Shown here piece after piece: positions 45,747 to 54,771 of a DNA stretch of 64,000 bases (positions are counted from its first letter, which is position 1; each line of letters starts with the position of its first letter). Origin of the DNA: Flavobacterium microcysteis (GTDB lineage: Bacteria > Bacteroidota > Bacteroidia > Flavobacteriales > Flavobacteriaceae); contig NZ_VFJE01000055.1 of assembly GCF_006385255.1 (NCBI RefSeq), forward strand, positions 434,001 to 498,000. The letters run 5' to 3'. The notes below the pieces were generated by a model, which saw only the letters and a list, made by a program, of their open reading frames with translations, was not told where the DNA came from and did no database searches. The position numbers and the translations under genes were made by a program.

Positions 45747-47159
45747 TTATTTATTGGTTGAAGGACAAACAAATGCAGTCAGTTTAGCACTGGTTTTTCG
45801 GATGCCCGCCATGCCTTTTTCTACGTTAATCATATTATGGTAGCCTCTCGATTTTAATATGGATGCCATGATCACAGAACGATAGCCACCAGCACAATGC
45901 AAGTAGAAGTTTTCTTCTTTTGGAACTTCTGATAATTGCTCGTTAACAAAATCTAATGGGATGTTTAACGCATTTTCAACATGTTCCGCATTAAATTCTC
46001 CCGGTTTTCGGGCATCGACAATAATGCTATTCTCGTTTGCTTCCGATTCAAATTGTTCCGGAGAAATCGATTCGATACTGTCCGTTTCAAAACCGGCTTC
46101 TTTCCAGGCTGCAATGCCGCCTTTCAAATACCCTAATGAATTATCAAAACCAACTCTGGAAAGTCGGGTAATCGTTTCTTCTTCTCTTCCTTCAGGAGTG
46201 ATTAACAGCAAAGGCTGTTTTACATCTCGGATCAAAGCACCAACCCATGGTGCAAATCCTCCTTGAATACCAATGAATATAGAACCCGGAATATGGCTTT
46301 TTACAAAATCATCTTCATGACGAACATCCAATATCAGGGCTTCTGATTGGTTTGCAATAGCTTCAAATTCTCTTGGAGTTAATGGCTTGAATGATTTTTC
46401 TAATATGTTGTCAAGGCTTTCATATCCTTGAATATTCATCATCACATTTTGTGGGAAATAAGCAGGCGGTAGTCCCAGGCCGTCAAGAAGCTCTGCCGTA
46501 AATTCTTCACGGGTCATGTCAGCTCTTAAGGCATAATTTGTTTTTTTCTGGTTGCCCAATGTATCTGTTGTCTCCTTGCTCATGTTTTTTCCGCAGGCGC
46601 TACCAGCACCATGGCTCGGATAAACAATCAATTCATCTGCAAGTACCATAATTTTGTTTCTGAGCGAATCGTATAAATGAGACGCCAGCTTTTCCTGTGT
46701 CAAGTCACTTGACATTTTTTGTGCCAAATCAGGACGTCCAACATCTCCAATAAACAAAGTGTCACCCGTAATGATTCCGTGTTGTTTTCCGCTTTCATCC
46801 GTAAGAAGATAACACGTACTTTCCATCGTATGTCCTGGCGTGTGGATTGCTTTTATAGTATAAGCACCCACTTTGAACTCCTGACCGTCTTCGGCTATAA
46901 TGGCTTCAAAATTTGGATTAGCTGTTGGACCATACACAATCTGTCCTCCTGATTTTTTTGCAAGATCCAAATGTCCCGAAACAAAATCAGCATGGAAATG
47001 CGTTTCAAAAATGTATTTTATTTTGGCATTGTCTTTTGCCGCACGGTCAATATACGGCTGTACTTCACGCAAAGGATCAAAAATAGCCGCTTCGCCATTG
47101 CTTTCCAGATAATAGGCTGCTTGGGCGATACAGCCGGTATAAATTTGTTCTAATTTCAT
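45747..47159 (-). CDS. Persulfide dioxygenase-rhodanese fusion (CstB-like)
   Basis: A 470-residue three-part protein. Residues 1-250 are an ETHE1-type metallo-beta-lactamase domain with His54, His56, Asp58 in ETHFHADFVSGH and the metal ligand His in HTPGHTMEST. Residues 265-360 form a rhodanese domain without the active Cys (ILDVRHEDDFVKSHIPGS; pseudo-rhodanese), and residues 370-470 a second rhodanese with Cys422 in YLHCAGGYRS. This order matches S. aureus CstB, which oxidises persulfides to sulfite and thiosulfate. The TauE-type exporter gene lies 19 bases upstream, so the pair is likely one sulfide-detoxification unit. Confidence 0.88.
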   Translation of the reverse strand: MKLEQIYTGCIAQAAYYLESNGEAAIFDPLREVQPYIDRAAKDNAKIKYIFETHFHADFVSGHLDLAKKSGGQIVYGPTANPNFEAIIAEDGQEFKVGAYTIKAIHTPGHTMESTCYLLTDESGKQHGIITGDTLFIGDVGRPDLAQKMSSDLTQEKLASHLYDSLRNKIMVLADELIVYPSHGAGSACGKNMSKETTDTLGNQKKTNYALRADMTREEFTAELLDGLGLPPAYFPQNVMMNIQGYESLDNILEKSFKPLTPREFEAIANQSEALILDVRHEDDFVKSHIPGSIFIGIQGGFAPWVGALIRDVKQPLLLITPEGREEETITRLSRVGFDNSLGYLKGGIAAWKEAGFETDSIESISPEQFESEANENSIIVDARKPGEFNAEHVENALNIPLDFVNEQLSEVPKEENFYLHCAGGYRSVIMASILKSRGYHNMINVEKGMAGIRKTSAKLTAFVCPSTNK

Positions 47160-47178
47160 AATTTTTATATTTGAGAAC

Positions 47179-47964
47179 CTAAAGGAGTAGCTCTTTGGCT
47201 AGAATTAGTATTGACATGGTCAGTACAAACCACCCAAAGCCTTTTTTCAGATTTTTTTCGTTGATGAACTTATTGAGGTATATCCCTGCAAAGATACCTA
47301 AAATAGAAATAAAAGAGAAAATAAATAGGAAGCTCCAATCAATATCGATATTGCCTATATCACCTGTAAATCCTATAAGTGAATTGATAGCAATAATAAA
47401 TATAGAGGTTCCTACTGCTTTCTTCATTGGCAATTTGGCAAGATAAACCAATGCTGGAATGATTAAAAAACCTCCGCCGGCACCTACAAGACCTATGAGA
47501 ACGCCTACCATAAAAATCTGAACTACGGTTATAATCGGGTTTGGAGGAACGGTTGATTTTTCTGATTTATTATTTCGAATCATGGAAAGCGCAGCCATCA
47601 GCATTATGATGGCAAACAATATCATGATAAATAGATTTTTTGTAATGGAAATTTCTCCGATCGAAAATAAAACTTCGGGAATATTCGGGACAATGAATTT
47701 TCGGGTCAGGTAGATGGCAGTTAAAGAAGGAAGAGCAAATTTCAATCCGGTTTTTACTTCTACAAATCCCTTCCTATAATTCTGCACTGTACCAAAAGCC
47801 GAAGTAGTCCCAACAATAAATAACGAATATGCAGTAGCAGTGACAGGATGGATTCCCAAAAGATAAACGAGTACAGGAACTGTGAGGATAGAGCCGCCTC
47901 CACCGGTCAGACCTAGAACCAGCCCGATAGCGAGTGCTCCTAAATAACCAAAAAATACTTCCAT
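47179..47964 (-). CDS. TauE/SafE-family sulfite/sulfonate exporter
   Basis: A 261-residue, seven- to eight-helix membrane protein of the TauE/SafE family: FFGYLGALAIGLVLGLTGGGGSILTVPVLVYLLGI at the start and GVLIGLVGAGGGFLIIPALVYLAKLP in the middle, each with the glycine-rich repeat typical of the family. With the CstB-like gene behind it, the most likely substrate is sulfite or thiosulfate. First gene of the pair, starting at 47964; a 168-base spacer separates it from the endonuclease gene. Confidence 0.9.
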   Translation of the reverse strand: MEVFFGYLGALAIGLVLGLTGGGGSILTVPVLVYLLGIHPVTATAYSLFIVGTTSAFGTVQNYRKGFVEVKTGLKFALPSLTAIYLTRKFIVPNIPEVLFSIGEISITKNLFIMILFAIIMLMAALSMIRNNKSEKSTVPPNPIITVVQIFMVGVLIGLVGAGGGFLIIPALVYLAKLPMKKAVGTSIFIIAINSLIGFTGDIGNIDIDWSFLFIFSFISILGIFAGIYLNKFINEKNLKKGFGWFVLTMSILILAKELLL

Positions 47965-48132
47965 TATAAAAGATTGAAACTATCCAGTAAATGTATTAAA
48001 ACTATCCCATCCTTTCTTGTTGATTATAGATTTTAAGTTGTTTTGCCTGGCTTCAGCCAGTTCCATTTAATGTTAAATAGGTGCTTAGCAAACATTAAAT
48101 GCTTAATTTTGAAAGCTTAATCAAAATTACAC

Positions 48133-50100
48133 ATGATAAAAAATTATTTTACTGTTTTATTTTTACTCTTTTCTGTTTACTTTTCTTATGGACAAGTAGT
48201 TATAAACGAGCTCGATTCTGATACGCCAAGCATTGATGATAAAGAATTTGTTGAGCTTAAATCAGCAACGCCTAATTTTTCGCTCGACGGATATGTACTT
48301 GTCTTTTTTAATGGAAATGCTGAATCGGCAAGTACAGGAAATAAAAGCTATCTGACAATTTCTCTAAATGGTCTTACGACAGATGCCAACGGATTAGTAT
48401 TGATAGGAAGTAATGGAGTTTCTCCGGTTCCTCAACGAATTATTGCCGACAACCTGATCCAGAACGGAGCAGATGCCGTTGCAGTGTATCTGGGTTCTGC
48501 AACAGATTTTCCTGATGGTACTTTGGCGACTACGACAAACCTGATTGATGCTTTGGCCTATGATACTAGTGATCCGGATGCAACCCAGCTTATGGCATTG
48601 CTTGGATTGACAATTCAGATTAATGAAGATGAAAACGGGCAAGGAGCAACCCAATCCATACAAAGAAAACCTGACGGAACTTATGAAGTAAAAGCGCCTA
48701 CTCCGGGAGCGAATAATGACGGAAGCGGTATTGCTTTTAACGGAATATCTATAAGCGTTCCATCGCTGGTATATACCGAAGGTGAAAGTTTTCCAATTAC
48801 ATTTTCAACACAAACAGCGGTAACCAGTGATTTGACCTTTACCAATACATTGACAAACGGAAGCTTTAATGCTGCCGATTTTACAGCTAATACCAATGTG
48901 CTGATTCCTGCTGGGTCGACTACATTTACAACTACTGTCCAGCTTGTTGACGATGCGATAGATGAAGGTGACGAGGTTATGAAAATCAAGTTGGGAACCT
49001 TACCGGCTGGTTATGTAAGAATGAATGACAATATTGAAGTCAGAATAATAGATAACGATTTTTCGGTTTCGCCTTGGGGAACACCTTTGAATCCGACGCA
49101 TGGAGTGGTAGCAAGCACAGCACCGGCAGGATATTATGCTTCACTTGAAGGAAAATCTGGAGCCGTATTAAAGCAGGCTGTTCAAGATATTATTGCTAAT
49201 CCAGCTGTAGTAAGAGCCCATAATTATGGTGATATTATTACTATTTTGAAAACAGCAGACCAAAATCCATTAAACAGCAACGAAGTTTGGTTAATGTATA
49301 AAGAAGTGAGCCGTTCTAAATTTCTGTTTCAGGATACCGGAAGTGGAGTAGGAAGATGGAACAGAGAACATATTTATCCGCAATCAAGAGGTGGATTTTC
49401 AAATGGAACTTCTGATACTCCTGATGGAATTAATGTTTGGGTGCCGTCTGATGCCAATATGTTAAGCCACGGACACGCAGATGCCCACCATTTAAGAGCC
49501 GAAGATGGCCCGGAAAACAGTTCCCGAAACAATAAAGATTATGGGCTGACAGACTATAACGGATTTGCAGGAAATGCAGGAAGTTGGAAAGGCGACGTTG
49601 CCCGTGCCGTGTTTTACATGAGTGTTCGATATAACGGACTAAATGTAGTAAATGGAAATCCGCCCGATTCAACTGTAGGACAGTTGGGAGATCTTGCCAC
49701 ATTGCTTCAATGGAATGTGAATGATCCTGCTGATGATTTCGAAATGAACAGAAACAATTATATCTATACCTGGCAGCAAAACAGAAACCCGTTTATTGAT
49801 TATCCTTATTTGGCTGATTATATCTGGGGAAGCAGGGCAGGAGAAGCTTTTTCTCTTTCCGCTCCTGATTTTTCAAATCTTAAAGTGTCGATATATCCTA
49901 ACCCGGCAAAAAGCCATATTACGATTGCAGGTTTAAATAATCCGGCAACTTTAGAGCTGTTTTCTATTTCAGGACAAAAATTGTTTTCTGCTGATTTTTC
50001 AGGAACATCAACCTTGCAGATTAATCTGGCTTCAGGATTGTATATAGCCAAAATCCTTTCAGAAGGAAAAACAGCTATCCGAAAGATAGTAATCCAGTAA
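48133..50100 (+). CDS. Secreted endonuclease I with lamin-tail and Calx-beta domains and T9SS sorting domain
   Basis: A 655-residue multidomain secreted nuclease. Order: signal peptide (MIKNYFTVLFLLFSVYFSYG), a lamin-tail domain (about 20-195; VVINELDSDTPSIDDKEFVELK), a Calx-beta-like domain (about 200-310; SVPSLVYTEGESFPITFST, DEGDEVMKIKLG), an endonuclease I domain (about 315-565; GRWNREHIYPQSRGGF, RNNKDYGLTDYNG), and a C-terminal T9SS type A domain (about 580-655; VSIYPNPAKSHITIAGLNN). Predicted to be exported to the cell surface and degrade extracellular DNA. Its 3' end faces the response-regulator gene. Confidence 0.92.
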   Translation: MIKNYFTVLFLLFSVYFSYGQVVINELDSDTPSIDDKEFVELKSATPNFSLDGYVLVFFNGNAESASTGNKSYLTISLNGLTTDANGLVLIGSNGVSPVPQRIIADNLIQNGADAVAVYLGSATDFPDGTLATTTNLIDALAYDTSDPDATQLMALLGLTIQINEDENGQGATQSIQRKPDGTYEVKAPTPGANNDGSGIAFNGISISVPSLVYTEGESFPITFSTQTAVTSDLTFTNTLTNGSFNAADFTANTNVLIPAGSTTFTTTVQLVDDAIDEGDEVMKIKLGTLPAGYVRMNDNIEVRIIDNDFSVSPWGTPLNPTHGVVASTAPAGYYASLEGKSGAVLKQAVQDIIANPAVVRAHNYGDIITILKTADQNPLNSNEVWLMYKEVSRSKFLFQDTGSGVGRWNREHIYPQSRGGFSNGTSDTPDGINVWVPSDANMLSHGHADAHHLRAEDGPENSSRNNKDYGLTDYNGFAGNAGSWKGDVARAVFYMSVRYNGLNVVNGNPPDSTVGQLGDLATLLQWNVNDPADDFEMNRNNYIYTWQQNRNPFIDYPYLADYIWGSRAGEAFSLSAPDFSNLKVSIYPNPAKSHITIAGLNNPATLELFSISGQKLFSADFSGTSTLQINLASGLYIAKILSEGKTAIRKIVIQ

Positions 50101-50119
50101 GTAATAATAAAAAAGTTTA

Positions 50120-50153
50120 CAAAGAGCTAATGATTAATTTTATTAGCTCTTTG
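50120..50153 (+). terminator. Bidirectional terminator between endonuclease and response regulator
   Basis: Stem CAAAGAGCTAAT/ATTAGCTCTTTG; the 3' arm overlaps the end of the converging response-regulator gene. The T-run is weak on both sides. Confidence 0.6.
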
Positions 50154-50532
50154 CTATTTCTAAAACATTCTGAAGCGTAACAGGTTTTGTAAAATAACCA
50201 AGAATTCCGTTGCAGTTTTGGGATCTTTCTTTGTCTGAACAGGCAATAGAGGAACTCACAATATAAATGGATACTTCTTTAGGAAACAGATTTTTTACTT
50301 TCTGGAACTGTTCCATGAAATTCCATCCATCCATTACTGGCATTTCAATATCGAGCATAATAATGTCCGGAAACTCTTCAGGCTGATGGACTAATCCCGT
50401 TAATCCGTTGATGGCTTCAGCGCCATTTGGAAAAGACAGTATTTTACTTGCGGTTTCTGATTTGTGGATGATTTTTTTGGTTATTGTTTGATAAATAGGG
50501 TCATCATCGATAAGACATATTATCTGATTCAT
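50143..50532 (-). CDS. Single-domain response regulator
   Basis: A 129-residue stand-alone receiver domain: acidic patch IICLIDDDPIY, phosphoacceptor Asp61 in IIMLDIEMPVMDGW, conserved Ser in IVSSS and Lys in YFTKPV. There is no output domain. It overlaps the kinase gene by four bases (ATGA), so the two form a cognate pair. It may act by protein interaction or as a phosphate sink. Confidence 0.92.
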   Translation of the reverse strand: MNQIICLIDDDPIYQTITKKIIHKSETASKILSFPNGAEAINGLTGLVHQPEEFPDIIMLDIEMPVMDGWNFMEQFQKVKNLFPKEVSIYIVSSSIACSDKERSQNCNGILGYFTKPVTLQNVLEIAKS

Positions 50533-53366
50533 TTAAAGTAGATTTTGAAGGTAGTTCCTATGTTGGGTTCGCTTTCAACGGTTACAGTTCCGCCCATAGC
50601 ATCGATTTGGTTTTTGGTAATGAAAAGCCCTATTCCTTTAGAGTCGGGATTTTCGTGAAATGTTTTGTACATCCCGAATAGCTTGTCACCATATTTTTTC
50701 AGGTCAATTCCAAGTCCATTGTCAGAAATCTCCAAAACGGTTCTGTCGTTTTCGATATAACTGTTTAGGATAATGACAGGATTTCGCATAGGATGACAAT
50801 AGCGAATGGCGTTGGATATAAAATTGAGCAGTATGCTTTCCAGATAGGCCGGATTGTAGTTTACAAAGATTTCTGGCGACACATTATTTTTTATAACCGC
50901 TTTTTTGAATGCAATCTGCTCCGAAATAATATTGACTATCCTGTCAATATTATCTTTTATATTCAGGTTTTCGAGAATCAGGTTGATATTGGTCTGAATG
51001 TTAATGACCTCATTCAGATTGAGCATGGTTTCGTTTAGTGTGTTGGAAACATTTTGCAACATTTTGACAAGTTCGTTACGTTCTTCTTCCGTTTCTGCTG
51101 TTTCAATAAGTGTAGAAATGGACTGAATGTTGCTGGTATGCGAACGAAGGTTGTGAGAAACGATATAAGAAAAGTTCAGTAGCCTTTTATTTTGTTCGGT
51201 AACCAAATCCAGAGAGTTATTCAAATCTTTTTCTGCTTCCTTACTCTTAGTAATATCAAGCATAATACCTTTTAGTGCAACTGGGATGCCATTTTCGTAA
51301 ATCACATTCACAATATCACGAATCCAGAGTATAGAACCATTTTTGGCAATCATCCTATATTCGAAGTCATATTGCAGGCTTTTTTGAGATTCTATGGCAC
51401 AATAATTTATGGCCCAATGCTTATCGTCCGGATGTATCGTATTGGCCCAGAAATTACCGTCACTATACCATTCTTCTTGGGTATAGCCTGTGATTTCTTC
51501 GGCTTTTTTATTGACATAGGTAAAGAGATAAGTATTATAATCACACTCCCAGACAATTCCATCAATCGTATTGATTAACGATTCCATTTTTTTCTGCGAT
51601 TGTATCACTATTTCTTCAGAAATCTTTCGTGCCGTGATATCTTCTGTTGATATGATTATCCGTTCAAGCGTTTCCTCATAACCTGGCATAACGCTCCAAC
51701 GAAGACTGATGTCGCGGTATTCCCCATCAATTTTCCTTACTTTTGAATCGATAGTAAGTCGTGTTTCGCCCTGAGTAATGGCAAGCAGCTGCGCCTTGAA
51801 CGAATCCATAGCATCGTTATTCAGCACGTCTCCCAATCGTTGCATGAGGTCTTCCTTTGTTTTAGGATAATGCAATGTCAGACATTCGTTGTTTACATTG
51901 ATTATTTTTACAAGCGAGATGCATTTTTGGATAACTTCCGGATGTGTGTCAAAAAAGACTTTTATTTCTTCTCTGCTTTTTCCAGTCAGCCCTAATTCTT
52001 CCAGATAATTTTTCAGATAAGAGAAATCCTCTTCCCATAATGCAATAGGCGAATCTTCAAAAAGGCTTTTAAAACGTATTTCGCTTTTTCGGATAGCATC
52101 TTCCGCTTCTTTTTTTGAGGTAATATCCTCTACAATCGAAATATGGGAACTTGGCTTTTCTCCTTCTTGCCAAAGAGGTGAATAGGTAATGTTTACCCAA
52201 ATAAGCTTGCCACTTTTATGGATGTATCTTTTTTCTATATTAAGTTCTCGAATCTCACCATTTTTAAGTCTTTCGAGTTGCTTGAGATTGTCTTCGAGAT
52301 CGTCTTTATAAGTAATGTCCTTGAAAGTCATATTTCTCATTTCCTCAAACGTATATCCGAGCATCCGCGAATATTGGTCGTTTACTTCAATAAGGCACCC
52401 GGCTACAGAGTCAACATGCGCAATCCCAACAGCAGCCTGGTCAAAAATAGATTTGAATTTTATTTCGTCATTAAGAATCTTGTTTTTCTGTTCCCGTACC
52501 AGAAGTTGCAGCTCTGCCGGTTTTTTTAAAACATTGGTTAAAAAAAGAGAAAAGATAAAACAGCATAATATTGCGAGTACTAATGCAGGACGTATTTCGA
52601 TAAAAAGTCCATATTTGCTTTTGCTTATAAGATATATTTTCCAATTTCCGTCTGGAATTGACAGTACCTGGAAGTATTTATCGTGAAAGTCTTCTTTGTT
52701 GGGAAGGAAAAATTCCGTTTCGCCTGTTTTTGGGTTTACTTTTGAAAACTGAAAGTAATATTGGGAGTCTTTGATGGAATTTATTCCGGAAGATTTAAGT
52801 AATGTTTCGAGCTTTACTATCACTGCAGAGAATCCCCAGAATTTACCTTTTCTGTAGATAGGAAACCGGCCTATTACTCCGAGTCCGCCTTGTTTTAATT
52901 CTAAAGGGCCTGCAAAATGGATTTTCCCTTTTTGGATGGTTTCCATGGCTTCCTCTTTGACAGAATTGGCATTTAATATATCAAAATTAATCAGGTCAGG
53001 ATTGTTAGGATACGTATATTTGATTATTCCATTTGGAACTAATTGTACGGCATCAATATTGGGATTGGAATCGACCAGTACTTTTGCCAGAGCATCAAAA
53101 TTTTCAGGTTCACCATCTTCATTGACAATCATGGCCAAAGAAACTGTTGTAGTATGGCAGTTTTTAAGGGAATAACTCAGATTTTGTTGTACAACATGGA
53201 GAATATTTGACATTTCTCTGTGTCTATTTTCCTTGACAACTTCAAAACGTTTTAAAACGATAGGACTAATTAAGGCAAGTAGTAGGAGAAAAACTATAAG
53301 GGTGCTTAACCTGGGCTTTGATATAAACCAGCCAGTTATTTTTGACCATTTGTTCTCTATTTTCAT
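50529..53366 (-). CDS. Membrane hybrid CHASE-PAS sensor histidine kinase
   Basis: About 945 residues using the ATG at 53366. TM1 (about 18-35) and TM2 (about 255-275) bracket a CHASE-like periplasmic domain (VQLVPNGIIKYTYPNNPDL, GVIGRFPIYRKGKFWGFSAVI). Three PAS-type domains follow (about 305-430, 440-580, 590-710), the last with TGYTQEEWYSDG, then a kinase core with H-box His738 in YIVSHNLRSH, NFISNAIRYC and SDNGLGIDL. The upstream frame to 53459 adds a non-conserved tail and is less likely. The adjacent response regulator is its probable partner. Sensing a small ligand outside the membrane is inferred from CHASE; the signal is unknown. Confidence 0.9.
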   Translation of the reverse strand: MKIENKWSKITGWFISKPRLSTLIVFLLLLALISPIVLKRFEVVKENRHREMSNILHVVQQNLSYSLKNCHTTTVSLAMIVNEDGEPENFDALAKVLVDSNPNIDAVQLVPNGIIKYTYPNNPDLINFDILNANSVKEEAMETIQKGKIHFAGPLELKQGGLGVIGRFPIYRKGKFWGFSAVIVKLETLLKSSGINSIKDSQYYFQFSKVNPKTGETEFFLPNKEDFHDKYFQVLSIPDGNWKIYLISKSKYGLFIEIRPALVLAILCCFIFSLFLTNVLKKPAELQLLVREQKNKILNDEIKFKSIFDQAAVGIAHVDSVAGCLIEVNDQYSRMLGYTFEEMRNMTFKDITYKDDLEDNLKQLERLKNGEIRELNIEKRYIHKSGKLIWVNITYSPLWQEGEKPSSHISIVEDITSKKEAEDAIRKSEIRFKSLFEDSPIALWEEDFSYLKNYLEELGLTGKSREEIKVFFDTHPEVIQKCISLVKIINVNNECLTLHYPKTKEDLMQRLGDVLNNDAMDSFKAQLLAITQGETRLTIDSKVRKIDGEYRDISLRWSVMPGYEETLERIIISTEDITARKISEEIVIQSQKKMESLINTIDGIVWECDYNTYLFTYVNKKAEEITGYTQEEWYSDGNFWANTIHPDDKHWAINYCAIESQKSLQYDFEYRMIAKNGSILWIRDIVNVIYENGIPVALKGIMLDITKSKEAEKDLNNSLDLVTEQNKRLLNFSYIVSHNLRSHTSNIQSISTLIETAETEEERNELVKMLQNVSNTLNETMLNLNEVINIQTNINLILENLNIKDNIDRIVNIISEQIAFKKAVIKNNVSPEIFVNYNPAYLESILLNFISNAIRYCHPMRNPVIILNSYIENDRTVLEISDNGLGIDLKKYGDKLFGMYKTFHENPDSKGIGLFITKNQIDAMGGTVTVESEPNIGTTFKIYFK

Positions 53367-53460
53367 CTGGGCTGGAATCTGTTTATTCTGGAGACTAAAA
53401 TATAAATTAATATTTAATTTTGAAGCGATTAGCAGGAATTCCGTTAAAGGGAAAGACAAA

Positions 53461-53488
53461 AAAAAATAGCCTTCTGGCTATTTTTTTG
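53461..53488. terminator. Bidirectional terminator hairpin
   Basis: Stem AAAAAATAGCC/GGCTATTTTTT with loop TTCT between the DUF3037 gene and the kinase gene; for minus-strand transcripts it ends the DUF3037-HipA unit. Confidence 0.75.
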
Positions 53489-53520
53489 TAGTTATTTGTT
53501 AATAAGAAGATTAGCTTTTT

Positions 53521-53904
53521 TTATAAAACCAGCTCAGAAAACAAACGTTCAGAAATTTCTTCCAAATTATTGCATAGGCCAGGGTGTGGTCTTGAAGTTT
53601 GTACTACGGAACTTCTTACAGCAGTCATCCATCGGAAGCGAGAAGGCACATCAAAGGCCGCAATCGGGCCTCCATCTTTAGCGCCTTGTGCAATTTTTAC
53701 AAAGGCCTGCAGATTTTGTTCGAGCTGTTCATAATCGAGTTCATCTGAAAAAAGTTCAAGCTTCGCTACATCTATTTTATAAAGAACTTTGATGTACTGC
53801 TCTTTTTTACAGAAGACGATGATTCCCGTATTGACAAATTCTTCGCGCTCAACTTTTGGCACGATACGAATCACGGCATATTCATATAAGTGTTTGTCTT
53901 GCAT
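53521..53904 (-). CDS. DUF3037 protein
   Basis: A 127-residue protein with the DUF3037 pattern: YEYAVIRIVPKVEREEFVNTGIIVFC at the N-terminus, FSDELDYEQLEQNLQAFVKIA, and FRWMTAVRSSVVQTSRPHPGLC at the C-terminus. It overlaps the HipA-like gene by 23 bases. The DUF3037-HipA-like association recurs in many bacteria, which suggests a functional couple, but I know of no proven activity for DUF3037. It may be a partner or regulator of the kinase-like protein. Confidence 0.82.
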   Translation of the reverse strand: MQDKHLYEYAVIRIVPKVEREEFVNTGIIVFCKKEQYIKVLYKIDVAKLELFSDELDYEQLEQNLQAFVKIAQGAKDGGPIAAFDVPSRFRWMTAVRSSVVQTSRPHPGLCNNLEEISERLFSELVL

Positions 53905-54676
53905 CTTGAGCAGCTTTTATAAAAATTTCTGAATTGGCTAAACGTGTAATTAAAAAGCTGGAGTAGGTATTTCGTATCTGCTCCGGCGTTTCTTCTGAAC
54001 CTTCCCATTGCAGCCATTCTTCAGGAATCAGGCCTACAATTGAACGAATTTTATCTTCTGTAAGTAAAGACTTAAATTCTTTGTTTGTTTCTTCCAATCG
54101 GGATGCTTTTGGCAGTAAAACGTGATCCTTAATTAAAGCAAACGGACTCTTGGCGCTATTTTCCCAATTGCTCCATGAATGATGAAAATACAAACAAGCG
54201 CCATGATCAATCAACCATAACTCTTTATGCCAGATAAGCATGTTTGTATTCCTGAATGTACGGTCTACATTGGTTATAAAAGCATCCAGCCATACAATTT
54301 TTGAAGCAAGTTCCGCATCAGTTTCGGTAACTATGGGGTCAAAAGTGATGGCTCCGGAAAGAAAGTGGAGGGCAAGATTTAGTCCCTGGCTTCCTTGTAA
54401 TAAGTCCTGAATTTCCTCATCGCCTTCGGTTCTTCCAAAAGCTTCATCAAGATTTGCGAATACTAGTTCTGGTACTGCTAATCCTAGTGCACGGGCAATT
54501 TCGCCTCCTATTAATTCGGCTATTAGTGCCTTTACGCCATGACCGGCACCTTTGAATTTCAACACATATTTAAAACCGTCGTCTGCATCTGCAAGAGCCG
54601 GAAGCGAGCCTCCTTCTCTCAATGGAGAAATGTATCGGGTGACATTGACTGTTCGTAACGAAAATGGATTATCCAT
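53882..54676 (-). CDS. HipA-like kinase
   Basis: A 264-residue HipA-family protein, shorter than E. coli HipA (about 440), without the N-terminal HipA subdomain. Features: KYVLKFKGAGHGVKALIAELIGGEIARALGL (nucleotide-binding Lys and Glu region), catalytic Asp138 and Asn in ITNVDRTFRNTN, and Asp157 in LIDHG. I start at the ATG at 54676; the frame runs on to 54928 over the DoxX gene, which is spurious. No HipB-like antitoxin is next to it; the DUF3037 gene takes that place. Could phosphorylate tRNA synthetases (as HipA does) or other targets; not shown. Confidence 0.85.
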   Translation of the reverse strand: MDNPFSLRTVNVTRYISPLREGGSLPALADADDGFKYVLKFKGAGHGVKALIAELIGGEIARALGLAVPELVFANLDEAFGRTEGDEEIQDLLQGSQGLNLALHFLSGAITFDPIVTETDAELASKIVWLDAFITNVDRTFRNTNMLIWHKELWLIDHGACLYFHHSWSNWENSAKSPFALIKDHVLLPKASRLEETNKEFKSLLTEDKIRSIVGLIPEEWLQWEGSEETPEQIRNTYSSFLITRLANSEIFIKAAQDARQTLI

Positions 54677-54701
54677 AAGTTTTTTCTTTGATACAAAAAT
54701 A

Positions 54702-54721
54702 GCGCATCGAAACGGATGCGC
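54702..54721 (-). terminator. Hairpin between doxX and the HipA-like gene
   Basis: Perfect 7-bp core GCGCATC/GATGCGC. On the minus strand T-runs follow, so it likely ends the DoxX-like transcript just before the HipA-like gene. Confidence 0.65.
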
Positions 54722-54771
54722 CATTTTTTTTGAAAATATATTTATAAACTGCCAATAAAGAGTAGCCTGTT

